Shown here: positions 7,182-15,008 of the stretch, piece by piece | Layout: the number at the start of each line of letters is the position of its first letter | Position numbering within the stretch: the first letter of the stretch is position 1 | Assembly (NCBI GenBank): GCA_902782595.1 | Contig: CACZNW010000068.1 | Coordinates: 1 to 18,387 of the forward strand | Length of the DNA: 18,387 nucleotides | DNA from: an uncultured Methanobrevibacter sp. | Lineage (GTDB): Archaea > Methanobacteriota > Methanobacteria > Methanobacteriales > Methanobacteriaceae | Direction: 5' to 3' | Translations under genes and position numbers: made by a program | Notes under the pieces: generated by a model | The model's input: the letters and a program-made list of their open reading frames with translations, nothing else | Told to the model about the DNA's origin: nothing | Database searches by the model: none

Positions 7182-7955
7182 ATGGATACCAATAACAGAT
7201 TAATTGAACTGCCGGATTACGGTCGTTTGATTGTGGTAAGCGACCTTCACGGCAATTTCAGGGATTACAAAAGGTATCTTAAATTATGGGATCGGGATGA
7301 TGAGGACTCACATATTGTCTTTACTGGAGATATGATTCACGCCGTTGACGGGGAGGACGGATCCGTTGAAATTATTGAAGATGCAATGTTTAAATCAAGC
7401 AGGTATCCGAATTACCACTGCCTTCTGGGAAATCATGAATGGAGCCACATTACCGGCGAAGATGTTTTCAAGGGAAATGTCAACTTAAGGCAATCTTTTG
7501 AAAACCTCGTATCCTACAGGAAGGGATACATAGAACCGTCACTGACCCGTTACATCCGGTTTTTCAAACTGATGCCCTATTTTTTAAAAACCTCCAATGG
7601 TCTGTTCATATCACATTCAGGTCCTGCAACAGACATCTTTACAATAGATGATTTTCAGGACATATTTGAGGATAACTGTTTCTCTTCATCTCTCCACGGA
7701 TTTCTCTGGAACAGATATGCCGCCAGATTTGACGGATATACCGTAAGTGATATCGATAAATTTTTAAACATAATTGACTGTAAATTCATGATTGTTGGCC
7801 ATACCGTAGTTGATTCAGGATATAGGGTCATCGGAAATCAGCTGATTTTATCCTCAAGCTTTTACACCACATTCAAATCATACCTCGACATTGATTTGTC
7901 AAAGAGCTACCGTTCAATGGATGATTTGGTCGGAGATGTTAAACTGCTTGATTAG
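7182..7955 (+). CDS. PPP-like metallophosphatase
   Basis: A 257-residue calcineurin-like metallophosphoesterase with a PPP-type arrangement: SDLHGN (Asp21, His23), TGDM (Asp50), LGNHE (Asn84, His85), SHSGP (His145) and VGHT (His207). These six positions give the two-metal site of Ser/Thr protein phosphatases. The PPP hallmark Gly-Asp-x-Val-Asp-Arg-Gly is changed to GDMIHAVDG, so the usual phosphate-binding Arg is missing from that loop. A bis-nucleoside tetraphosphatase (ApaH-like) or other phosphodiesterase role is therefore also possible. As the only phosphatase near the kinase/FHA genes, it is a good candidate to reverse that phosphorylation (inference). GGTGAT at 7170-7175 supports ATG 7182. 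No signal peptide or membrane segment is visible. Confidence 0.85.
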   Translation: MDTNNRLIELPDYGRLIVVSDLHGNFRDYKRYLKLWDRDDEDSHIVFTGDMIHAVDGEDGSVEIIEDAMFKSSRYPNYHCLLGNHEWSHITGEDVFKGNVNLRQSFENLVSYRKGYIEPSLTRYIRFFKLMPYFLKTSNGLFISHSGPATDIFTIDDFQDIFEDNCFSSSLHGFLWNRYAARFDGYTVSDIDKFLNIIDCKFMIVGHTVVDSGYRVIGNQLILSSSFYTTFKSYLDIDLSKSYRSMDDLVGDVKLLD

Positions 7956-8024
7956 GAATTTTTACAAATAATTTTTATATCTTAACCGATTAAAATAAAC
8001 ATATAATAATAGGTGGTTTCATTT
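7956..8024 (+). promoter_or_regulatory. promoter and RBS of first HD-RyR gene
   Basis: The 69-nt gap holds a T-rich stretch (AATTTTTAC, 7958-7966) that may terminate the phosphatase transcript, a TATA-like TTTTTATATC (7972-7981) about 45 bases before the start, and AGGTGG (8011-8016), which supports ATG 8025. Confidence 0.5.
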
Positions 8025-10280
8025 ATGAGCGAAAATAATTTGATAAAGTATGTTGATGATTTTTTCAATGATTTGGAGTTATATGATGATAAATATAATG
8101 GTCATCACTATAAAGGCTTATTGAAAGCGGGAATTGATGTTTTTTTGGATAATGAAAATGAATACAATGCATATGAAGTTTATCAGACATTTTTCATGAT
8201 TTATCAAATCACTGCAGAAAAGAAATCTGACAAGGAAACCTCTTCAAGCATTGTAAGCGAACCGAATTCCCTTCTGGATCTGGTTAAAATAATGAAAAAA
8301 TACGAAGACAATACCGGTGATTTAATCGAAAGACAGAGAGATCACTTCATTCATTCCGTCAATGTGTTCATTCTGGGTCTTGCGATTTATTCTCAAAACA
8401 AAAATTACAGGGCGGCATTTGCCGAATACATTACTCTAAGCCCTTATGAAAACTATTATAAAATTGACAATACTCTGTCTCATGAGGAATTCCTCTACCG
8501 ATGGGGTGTGGCATCCCTGTTCCACGATATAGGATATCCTGTGGAAATCATAGGAAAACAGTTAAACCAGTTCATGAACGAAGGGGTAAAATCAATTTCA
8601 AGCGCTTATAATGCAAACACAGCCATTGACTTTAAGGATTTCAATGAATTCAACACTATCATAAAGATTGACCCGAATTTTGCCGACGAATTCACAAGTG
8701 TCTATGAAGAAGCAAAATTCCTGAATCTCTTCAAGCCAACCGACATAATGGCTCACAAAATTTCCACAGACTTTGCCGGAGTCGACGTTAACAGGGTAGC
8801 CAAGCACCTTGATAACTTTGTAATCGCAATGGGAAACAAGGGATTCATTGACCACGGATTTTTCTCATCAATTCTCGTTTTGAACTCATACGGATACCTG
8901 ATACAGAAATACTCCAAAAACCACGAATTCTTCTTTTATCCGATAGTTGACAGTGCAACTGCAATCCTGCTTCACAACTATTACAAGAAAGTCCTGCAGG
9001 ATGATTTGTATAACCTTCCTGCTCTAAATCCAAGACACAGTCCAATTGCATATCTTTTGATTTTATGCGATGAGCTTCAGGAATGGAACAGACAGCCTCT
9101 GGGAACCAAGGACAGGCAGAAAAATCATGTCAACGATTTGAAAATAGTGATTGACGATGACCGCCTTGAAGTTGACTATATTGTAAAAACCGGTTCGATG
9201 GGTCTTGGATTTTCCCAGGACAAGGAGAATTTCCTCAAAAACGTATTGTCAATATCAAGCATATTCAGAAGAAACTTTCTGATTTTCACCGATGTAAGCC
9301 ATGACGGTGAAATCATGAGGGAAATTGTCAAATCCGAAGTTCAGGCTCCACATACATTACTCAGAAATGTTGAAAAACTTGCTTTAAAGATTCATGAGCA
9401 GTATATTGAAACCGCAACCCTGGAGTTCAGGAAAAAAGAGGCGGAAGGAGATGTGGATGAAGATGCAAGGACTGACTTTGAAAATAAAACAAAGCCTTTC
9501 GATGAGCTTTCCTCATATCTTAAACTTGCCAATATCCGTCAGGCAAGGTCAATTCCCAAAAAACTCAACATGATAGGGTGTGAACTTGCCAATCTCTCAG
9601 ACAAACGCCCGGCAATAACTGAGTTTACCGAAGAGGAGGTAATTGATCTGGCAAAATACGAGCATGACGAGTGGTGTGATGAAAAAATCCGTCAGGGATG
9701 GACATACGGACCTGACAGGGATGATTCCAAACTGATTCACGACTGTCTTGTACCGTGGGATGAGTTAACTCCTCAGGTTCAGCAGTACGATATCGACCCG
9801 GTTAAAAATATACCTTTACTTGTTGAATCAATCGGACTGAAGATTGTAAGAAGCAGCATCCGTATGCTTACCATTGAAATGCACCGGTTCTACCAGTCAA
9901 ATGAGGAGGGTACCGAAGACTTTGACAATCTGCCTGACTACATTAAATATTCCAACTATAAGCAGGCTGATTTCCTTGTCAGGATATTAAAGGAACTAGG
10001 ATTTGACATCGTAAGTGCCGATTCACCGGGTGAAGCGGTTGATCCTTTCGATGAGGATGCACTTGAATATCTGGCAAAAAGGGAGCACAACGCCTGGTAT
10101 AAACTTAAGGTTAATCTGGGATGGAAATTCGGTCCCCGTGACAATGACCAAAAGTTAAATCCTAATCTTGTTGAATGGGATGTCCTTGACATTGACCAGA
10201 AAAACAAAAACAAGAGGACTTTCAGAAATCTCCCGGAATTATGTAAAAATGTCGGTTTGAAAATTGTTAGGGGCAACTGA
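8025..10280 (+). CDS. HD-superfamily protein with two RyR repeats (paralogue A)
   Basis: A 751-residue cytoplasmic protein. Residues about 1-410 hold an HD-type phosphohydrolase domain: His110 (RDHFIHS), His167-Asp168 (FHDIGYP), His277 (DHGFFS), His317 (LLHNYY) and Asp349 (CDELQEW) are candidate metal ligands, all kept in the next gene. Residues about 500-611 and 615-750 are two units that each start with a helix pair (S/A-N-x-x-Q-A ... I-G) and end in an RyR domain, seen as E-H-x-x-W (546-550) with GWTYGP (558-563), and E-H-x-x-W (687-691) with GWKFGP (699-704), each closing on G-L-K-I-V-R. RyR domains are named from ryanodine receptors; prokaryotic versions are predicted, from comparative genomics, to take part in nucleotide signalling or conflict systems. 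Likely role: nucleotide or nucleic-acid phosphohydrolase with RyR sensor or adaptor modules (inference). ATG 8025 follows GGTGG; an in-frame GTG at 8013 lies inside the RBS. Confidence 0.82.
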   Translation: MSENNLIKYVDDFFNDLELYDDKYNGHHYKGLLKAGIDVFLDNENEYNAYEVYQTFFMIYQITAEKKSDKETSSSIVSEPNSLLDLVKIMKKYEDNTGDLIERQRDHFIHSVNVFILGLAIYSQNKNYRAAFAEYITLSPYENYYKIDNTLSHEEFLYRWGVASLFHDIGYPVEIIGKQLNQFMNEGVKSISSAYNANTAIDFKDFNEFNTIIKIDPNFADEFTSVYEEAKFLNLFKPTDIMAHKISTDFAGVDVNRVAKHLDNFVIAMGNKGFIDHGFFSSILVLNSYGYLIQKYSKNHEFFFYPIVDSATAILLHNYYKKVLQDDLYNLPALNPRHSPIAYLLILCDELQEWNRQPLGTKDRQKNHVNDLKIVIDDDRLEVDYIVKTGSMGLGFSQDKENFLKNVLSISSIFRRNFLIFTDVSHDGEIMREIVKSEVQAPHTLLRNVEKLALKIHEQYIETATLEFRKKEAEGDVDEDARTDFENKTKPFDELSSYLKLANIRQARSIPKKLNMIGCELANLSDKRPAITEFTEEEVIDLAKYEHDEWCDEKIRQGWTYGPDRDDSKLIHDCLVPWDELTPQVQQYDIDPVKNIPLLVESIGLKIVRSSIRMLTIEMHRFYQSNEEGTEDFDNLPDYIKYSNYKQADFLVRILKELGFDIVSADSPGEAVDPFDEDALEYLAKREHNAWYKLKVNLGWKFGPRDNDQKLNPNLVEWDVLDIDQKNKNKRTFRNLPELCKNVGLKIVRGN

Positions 10281-10387
10281 CAATTTTTACCATTATTTTT
10301 TTATACCCTCGGATGTAATATATTTTTTCCACTTTTTGTTAAATATATTTAATATTAAAGTTAAAGTATAAACCAACAGGTGGTATA
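10281..10387 (+). promoter_or_regulatory. terminator-like T-runs and promoter between HD-RyR paralogues
   Basis: The 107-nt gap starts with T-runs (AATTTTT at 10282-10288 and ATTTTTTTATA at 10294-10304) suited to archaeal U-tract termination. TTAAATATATTTAA (10339-10352) is a good TATA box 36-49 bases before the start, and AGGTGG (10378-10383) is the RBS for ATG 10388. Paralogue B therefore probably has its own promoter. Confidence 0.5.
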
Positions 10388-12736
10388 ATGGCTGAAGAAA
10401 ATTTCCAACATGAAGGCACTGTCAAACAGAAGCCGAATCTCAACCGGTATATAGATAAATTTTTCGAAAAGATAATCCTGCTTGAAGACACACTGCAGCA
10501 CACTCATCCCTACATGGGCACATATTATCATAATTACAAAAGTCTCCTGAAAGCATCAATCGACGTATTTATATCTCACCAGTCAGAATACACTGCATTT
10601 CAGGTTTACGAAACATTCCTGATGATGTATCAGATTCTTCCCGAAGACAAAAACACAATCAACGAAAACAGTCAGGATGCACTGATCAGCGAACCCAACA
10701 CCCTTCTGAATCTGGTCAGGATAATGCAGACATACGAGGAAAAAACAGGAATGCTGATTAACCATCAAAGAGACCACTTTATCCACTCGGTAAACGTTTT
10801 CATCTTCGGTCTGGCAATCTATGCCCAGAACAAACACTACAGAAAGATATTCCACGACTACATTACCGACAACGAATACTATAAAAAATACTATCAGATT
10901 AACGGAGAATTCTCTCATGAGGAATTCCTTTACCGATGGGGAATAGCAGCACTTTTCCATGACATTGGATATCCATTTGAAATCATAGGAAAACAGCTGG
11001 ACAAATACGTTGAAGACAGCGTCAATTCAATCTCAATAAACTATGATGTGGACGCACATATTGACTTCAGGGATTTCGATGAATTCAACGCAATTACAAA
11101 ACTCCATCCCTACAATTATGCCGACAAATTCAGAAGTGATCATGACAAGGCAAAGGTACTCGACCTCTTCAGACCGACTGATATAATGGCATATAAAATC
11201 GCTCAGGATTTCCAACTGAGCAATCTCGACTACAAAAAGCTTATCAAAAACCTTAAAGGATTTATCAAGCACATGAATGAAAGGGGATTCATTGACCACG
11301 GATATTTCTCTGCAATCCTTGTTCTGAATTCATACGGAAAGCTGATTCAGAAATATGCAAAAAACAGTGATTTCTTCTTTTACCCGATTGTAGACAGTGC
11401 AACAGCAATTCTTCTGCATAACTACTACCACAATACACTGCAGAAAAAGCAGTTCAACTTTAAAAAACTAAAACCTCATCAGTCACCGATTTCATATCTT
11501 TTAATACTCTGTGACGAACTTCAGGAATGGAACAGAAGACCGTACGGTGTGGAAAACAAAAACAAAAACCAGGTAAACGACATGAAAGTCCACATCGATG
11601 ACAACAGGCTTGAAGTAACCTATATTCTAAAGAACGGTTCACTGGGTTTGGGTTTCACCAAAAAGAAAGACGAGTATATCTATGATGTTCTTGACGTTGA
11701 CGCTATTTTCCCGCGTAAATTATCCATAGTTCCACAGGTTGATTTGGAAAAAATCAGAAGACAGATTGTATTCTCTGAAGCTGACGCACCGCATCTGCTT
11801 TTAAGAAACATTGAAAAACTTGCAATTAAAATCAATGACCTCTACAATGAAACAACCCTCAAAAAACTTGAGGAATACAGAAAAGATGGAAATGAAGAAA
11901 AAATCAAAGAATATGAGGACAAGGTAAAGTATCTTGTCGATTTCGATGACCTGAGTCCCGATTTTAAAATGTCAAATATTCGACAGGCAAAATCCATTCC
12001 GATAAAACTGGAAATGATCGGATGTGAGATAACTCACATGGACAATGACGACATGCCTGAAATAACAGAATTCAGTGAAGAGGACATTGAAAGCCTGGCA
12101 ATTTTCGAGCATGAGGAATGGTGTAAGGAAAGAAAGGGAATGGGATGGACTTACGGAACAGTCAAAAACGTTGAAAAACGCATCACTCCTTATTTATGTT
12201 CATGGGAAGAGCTTAAGGACAATGACGATACTGAAAAAATCAAGGATTACGACAGGGATTCGGTAAGAAGCATTCCGATACTTTTAAATTCAATCGGCCT
12301 TAAGGTAGTAAGAAGCAGAATCAAATCCCTCACCTATAAGATGAATCAGTTATATGAAACCGGAAGGATTATCGCCGAGATTGACGGTGAAGAGGAATTT
12401 AACAGGCTGCCTCACCACATACAGTTTTCCAACTACCAGCAGGCAAACCACCTAGTTGAAATATTAAGGGACAGCGGATATGAACTGGTTCCAGTTACCA
12501 GCCATGGAACTGCCGTAGAATACTTCGACGAAGAGGAAATAAATTACTTCGCTGAAAGGGAGCATGAATGCTGGTATCAGCTGAAACTTAACCTGGATGA
12601 AGTTGACAGTGACAATTTCCTTCCATGGGAAGAGGTTTCATCAGTTGTCAAGTACAATAACCGAAGGACATTTGCACGTCTTCCCGAACTCTGCGCCGAT
12701 TCCAACGTAGGGCTTAAAATAATTCGAAGTGAATAA
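10388..12736 (+). CDS. HD-superfamily protein with one intact and one degenerate RyR repeat (paralogue B)
   Basis: A 782-residue tandem paralogue of the preceding gene, aligning along its whole length with many identical blocks (for example EEFLYRWG, LFHDIGYP, FFFYPIVDSATAILLHNYY, CDELQEWNR). Candidate HD-domain ligands are His133, His191-Asp192, His304, His344 and Asp376. The first RyR unit keeps E-H-x-x-W (574-578) and GWTYG (586-590). The second keeps E-H-x-x-W (725-729) and the closing GLKIIR, but the stretch that should read G-W-x-x-G-P through the Asn-Pro turn is about nine residues shorter and contains none of those residues. It also has an N-terminal extension of about 19 residues and a longer charged segment near 490-515. 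The tandem pair suggests duplication followed by divergence, possibly a heteromeric partner of paralogue A. Confidence 0.82.
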   Translation: MAEENFQHEGTVKQKPNLNRYIDKFFEKIILLEDTLQHTHPYMGTYYHNYKSLLKASIDVFISHQSEYTAFQVYETFLMMYQILPEDKNTINENSQDALISEPNTLLNLVRIMQTYEEKTGMLINHQRDHFIHSVNVFIFGLAIYAQNKHYRKIFHDYITDNEYYKKYYQINGEFSHEEFLYRWGIAALFHDIGYPFEIIGKQLDKYVEDSVNSISINYDVDAHIDFRDFDEFNAITKLHPYNYADKFRSDHDKAKVLDLFRPTDIMAYKIAQDFQLSNLDYKKLIKNLKGFIKHMNERGFIDHGYFSAILVLNSYGKLIQKYAKNSDFFFYPIVDSATAILLHNYYHNTLQKKQFNFKKLKPHQSPISYLLILCDELQEWNRRPYGVENKNKNQVNDMKVHIDDNRLEVTYILKNGSLGLGFTKKKDEYIYDVLDVDAIFPRKLSIVPQVDLEKIRRQIVFSEADAPHLLLRNIEKLAIKINDLYNETTLKKLEEYRKDGNEEKIKEYEDKVKYLVDFDDLSPDFKMSNIRQAKSIPIKLEMIGCEITHMDNDDMPEITEFSEEDIESLAIFEHEEWCKERKGMGWTYGTVKNVEKRITPYLCSWEELKDNDDTEKIKDYDRDSVRSIPILLNSIGLKVVRSRIKSLTYKMNQLYETGRIIAEIDGEEEFNRLPHHIQFSNYQQANHLVEILRDSGYELVPVTSHGTAVEYFDEEEINYFAEREHECWYQLKLNLDEVDSDNFLPWEEVSSVVKYNNRRTFARLPELCADSNVGLKIIRSE

Positions 12737-12762
12737 AAATAGTTCACTTTTTCCTTTTTTTT
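12727..12762 (+). terminator. hairpin terminator after paralogue B
   Basis: AAGTGAA (12727-12733) pairs with TTCACTT (12743-12749), with a 9-nt loop, followed by TTTCCTTTTTTTT (12750-12762). The left arm overlaps the last codons of paralogue B and the loop begins at its stop codon. Confidence 0.6.
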
Positions 12763-12791
12763 AAATAATCGATGCAATTAATTTTTCATTG
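12759..12791 (+). promoter_or_regulatory. promoter of MATE gene, probable leaderless start
   Basis: TTTAAATAAT (12759-12768) is TATA-like and lies 24-33 bases before ATG 12792, the distance expected between a TATA box and an archaeal transcription start. No Shine-Dalgarno sequence precedes the ATG. Together these suggest transcription starts at or next to the first codon. Confidence 0.5.
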
Positions 12792-14147
12792 ATGAAGATG
12801 ACGGCAAATGACAATATTGATTCGATTACTGGCAGTCCCAAAAAGGCAATTAACAGACTGGCAATTCCCACAATATTTTCACTGCTTTTAATGTTTTTAA
12901 ACAACCTGATTGACAGTTTCTGGGTTTCAGGCATTAACGGAGATGCACTTGCCGCACTGGGCTTTATATCTCCACTTTATCTTGTGCTTATAGGTCTTGG
13001 AAACGGTGTCGGTGCCGGAGCCAATTCACTGATTTCAAGATATGTCGGTGCCCGAAGATTCGATGATGCAAATAATGCAGTTATACACTCGATAATTTTA
13101 ACACTTGCTGTATCATGTATAGTTTTAATCATAGGTATATTCTTTTTAAAAGACATGGTGATTTTATTGGGGGCATCGGATGTCAGTTCATATTGCCTGA
13201 GTTATGGTCAAATTATATTTTTGATGAATATTGTATTTCTGGCACCCAATGTGGCCGCAAGCATATTCCGTGCCGAAGGCAATGTCAAAAGGGCAACAAA
13301 CCCGCTGATACTTGCCGCAGTTCTTAACATAATCATCGACCCGATTTTAATCTTCAATCTGAACCTTGGAATTTTCGGAGCGGGCCTTGCAACGGTAATA
13401 TCCTCATTAATCGGATTAATCTTGATGGCCTATTGGATTTTCATTAAAAGGGACACGTTTTTCAAATTCAATTTCAAATATTACAGGCGAAAACTTGAAA
13501 TCTACAGGGAAATTCTCATAGTCTCCCTTCCGGCAGCCACCGAAGAGATAATATTCGCGCTGGTGGCAATAATCATGAATTATCTGATTATGCAGACCTC
13601 CGGTATAGCGGAAGTGGCATCCTTTACCATTGCATGGAGATTCATCACAATAGCATTCATACCATGCATGGCAATAGGAACTGCGACAATCACGGTTTCG
13701 GGAATTGCATATGGAGCATGCAACTGGCAAAACTTCACTGAAACTATAAAATACTCAACGATGCTGAGCCTTGCAATAACACTTGTAATCTGCGGAGTAT
13801 TTTTCATATTCGCCCATCCGATATGTGAAGTATTCAACGTCCAGGCAGCAAACCCTTCACTGGTTGCAAGGTCGGCTGAGATATTGAAGATGCTTGTATT
13901 CTACAACTGCCTCATATCATTCGGGGCAACTGCAGCCTATACCTACCAGGGAGTGGGAGCCGGATTCAAGTCACTTGCACTGACAATCCTAAGGGAACTG
14001 GTGCTGAGCATGGCATTCGCCTATCTGATGGGAATAACGCTGAATATGGGAGTATTCGGAGTGTATCTTGGAGCAATTGTCGGAATGAATCTGGGATCAA
14101 TTATAGGATTTCTTTTCATATGGAATTTCAGCATAAACAGACACTGA
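12792..14147 (+). CDS. MATE family efflux transporter
   Basis: A 451-residue integral membrane protein of the multidrug and toxic compound extrusion family, which exports organic cations or drugs by sodium or proton antiport. The N-terminal segment (PKKAINRLAIPTIFSLLL ... IDSFWVSGI) and the motif around ALAALGFISPL are typical of prokaryotic MATE proteins, as is the second-half start (LIVSLPAATEEIIFALVA). About twelve hydrophobic segments are spaced over the whole length, the normal size for the family. The substrate cannot be told. ATG 12792 (MKM) is favoured from the TATA spacing; ATG 12798 is possible. There is no evidence of an operon with the HD-RyR genes: a terminator lies between. Confidence 0.9.
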   Translation: MKMTANDNIDSITGSPKKAINRLAIPTIFSLLLMFLNNLIDSFWVSGINGDALAALGFISPLYLVLIGLGNGVGAGANSLISRYVGARRFDDANNAVIHSIILTLAVSCIVLIIGIFFLKDMVILLGASDVSSYCLSYGQIIFLMNIVFLAPNVAASIFRAEGNVKRATNPLILAAVLNIIIDPILIFNLNLGIFGAGLATVISSLIGLILMAYWIFIKRDTFFKFNFKYYRRKLEIYREILIVSLPAATEEIIFALVAIIMNYLIMQTSGIAEVASFTIAWRFITIAFIPCMAIGTATITVSGIAYGACNWQNFTETIKYSTMLSLAITLVICGVFFIFAHPICEVFNVQAANPSLVARSAEILKMLVFYNCLISFGATAAYTYQGVGAGFKSLALTILRELVLSMAFAYLMGITLNMGVFGVYLGAIVGMNLGSIIGFLFIWNFSINRH

Positions 14148-14153
14148 ATCGAT

Positions 14154-14188
14154 AAGTATTAATCATACTTTAATTAAAAGTCATAAAT
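14154..14188 (+). promoter_or_regulatory. small inverted repeat and promoter before TPR gene
   Basis: AAGTAT (14154-14159) and ATACTT (14165-14170) form a 6-bp inverted repeat with a TAATC centre. CTTTAATTAAAAG (14168-14180) is A/T-rich and TATA-like but close to ATG 14189. No RBS is visible, so a leaderless or very short leader is likely. The repeat could be an operator; evidence is weak. Confidence 0.3.
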
Positions 14189-14980
14189 ATGTCTAAAGAA
14201 TGGGAAGATATTAAAGTAAACAGACGTAAAAAAGACAGGGTTGTTTTTGAATCACCACTGGTACAGTCAATATATGACGGAGTAGGACATCTGAAGGAAG
14301 AGACAACAGAAATATTAAAGGAAATGGATACAACAGAATTCAGACAGCGTGTCGATGATTTTGAAATTGAGGAATTTGGTGAAATCGCCATGAATCACAT
14401 CACAGACTTCGCCGATGACCTGTCAAGATTCAAGGATAATTTCATAGACAGGGATGACATGCCAGACATTGTCATGCAAACCTCAAGAGACGCCAAAGTA
14501 GCACTTAACAGGGATGAAGACTACATCAGACGTGCAAAAAGAAGACTTGACAGACTCAAGTCAAGTGAACTAATCGACATCTACAAGACAAATATAAGAG
14601 TCATTGAACTGTGTGACAAGGCAATTGCCGTAAATGAGGAAAACTTCGAACCATATTATCTCAAAGGAATAGCACTTGTTAATCTGCAGGAGTATGATGC
14701 CGCAATAGAGCAATTCATCAACTCCCTGGTTTACACAGACACTGTTGATGCAAGACTTGCAATTGCAAATGCAAACAGGCTGAACAGGGATTTCAACGAT
14801 GCAATAAGTGTGTATAATTCAGTTCTCGCAGTTGACCCTTACGAAGCCCTTAAGGGTAAGGCATATGTCTATTATGACTGGCTTAAATACGGCCAGGCAA
14901 ATCAGTGCTTCAGACAGGCAAGTGAACTGCACGAACTGGACGAGGAATCGCAGAAAATCTGGGATGAAGTCAGGGTTTAA
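14189..14980 (+). CDS. TPR-repeat protein
   Basis: A 263-residue soluble protein. Residues about 1-130 are charged, helical and unlike anything I recognise. Residues about 132-250 contain three TPR-like units: EPYYLKGIALVNLQEYDAAI is the clearest, followed by ARLAIANANRLNRDFNDAI and ALKGKAYVYYDWLKYGQANQ. TPRs build a protein-binding superhelix, so an adaptor role is likely, with unknown partner. It lies 41 nt after the MATE gene and convergent with the ABC exporter gene. The start rests on the first ATG in frame, with no Shine-Dalgarno sequence to confirm it. A link with the helical region of the kinase-Hsp70 protein is possible but not shown. Confidence 0.75.
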   Translation: MSKEWEDIKVNRRKKDRVVFESPLVQSIYDGVGHLKEETTEILKEMDTTEFRQRVDDFEIEEFGEIAMNHITDFADDLSRFKDNFIDRDDMPDIVMQTSRDAKVALNRDEDYIRRAKRRLDRLKSSELIDIYKTNIRVIELCDKAIAVNEENFEPYYLKGIALVNLQEYDAAIEQFINSLVYTDTVDARLAIANANRLNRDFNDAISVYNSVLAVDPYEALKGKAYVYYDWLKYGQANQCFRQASELHELDEESQKIWDEVRV

Positions 14981-15008
14981 AACCAATTTTAAACCTTTTT
15001 ATTTTTTT
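14974..15008 (+). terminator. strong intrinsic-type terminator between convergent genes
   Basis: GGTTTAAAA (14974-14982) and TTTTAAACC (14987-14995) form a perfect 9-bp stem with a CCAA loop, followed by TTTTTATTTTTTT (14996-15008). The TPR gene's stop codon lies in the left arm and the ABC gene's stop (14999-15001) lies in the T-run. Confidence 0.75.

Noticed and set aside
8013..8024. GTG 8013 as start of the first HD-RyR gene
   Set aside because: It lies inside GGTGG, the RBS for ATG 8025; it would have no RBS of its own.
10583..10960. 125-codon minus-strand ORF inside paralogue B
   Set aside because: It is antisense to the conserved HD region, which aligns with paralogue A, so it is a shadow frame.
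13416..13730. 104-codon minus-strand ORF inside the MATE gene
   Set aside because: Antisense to a continuous membrane-protein frame, with odd composition (many Cys and His) and no RBS.
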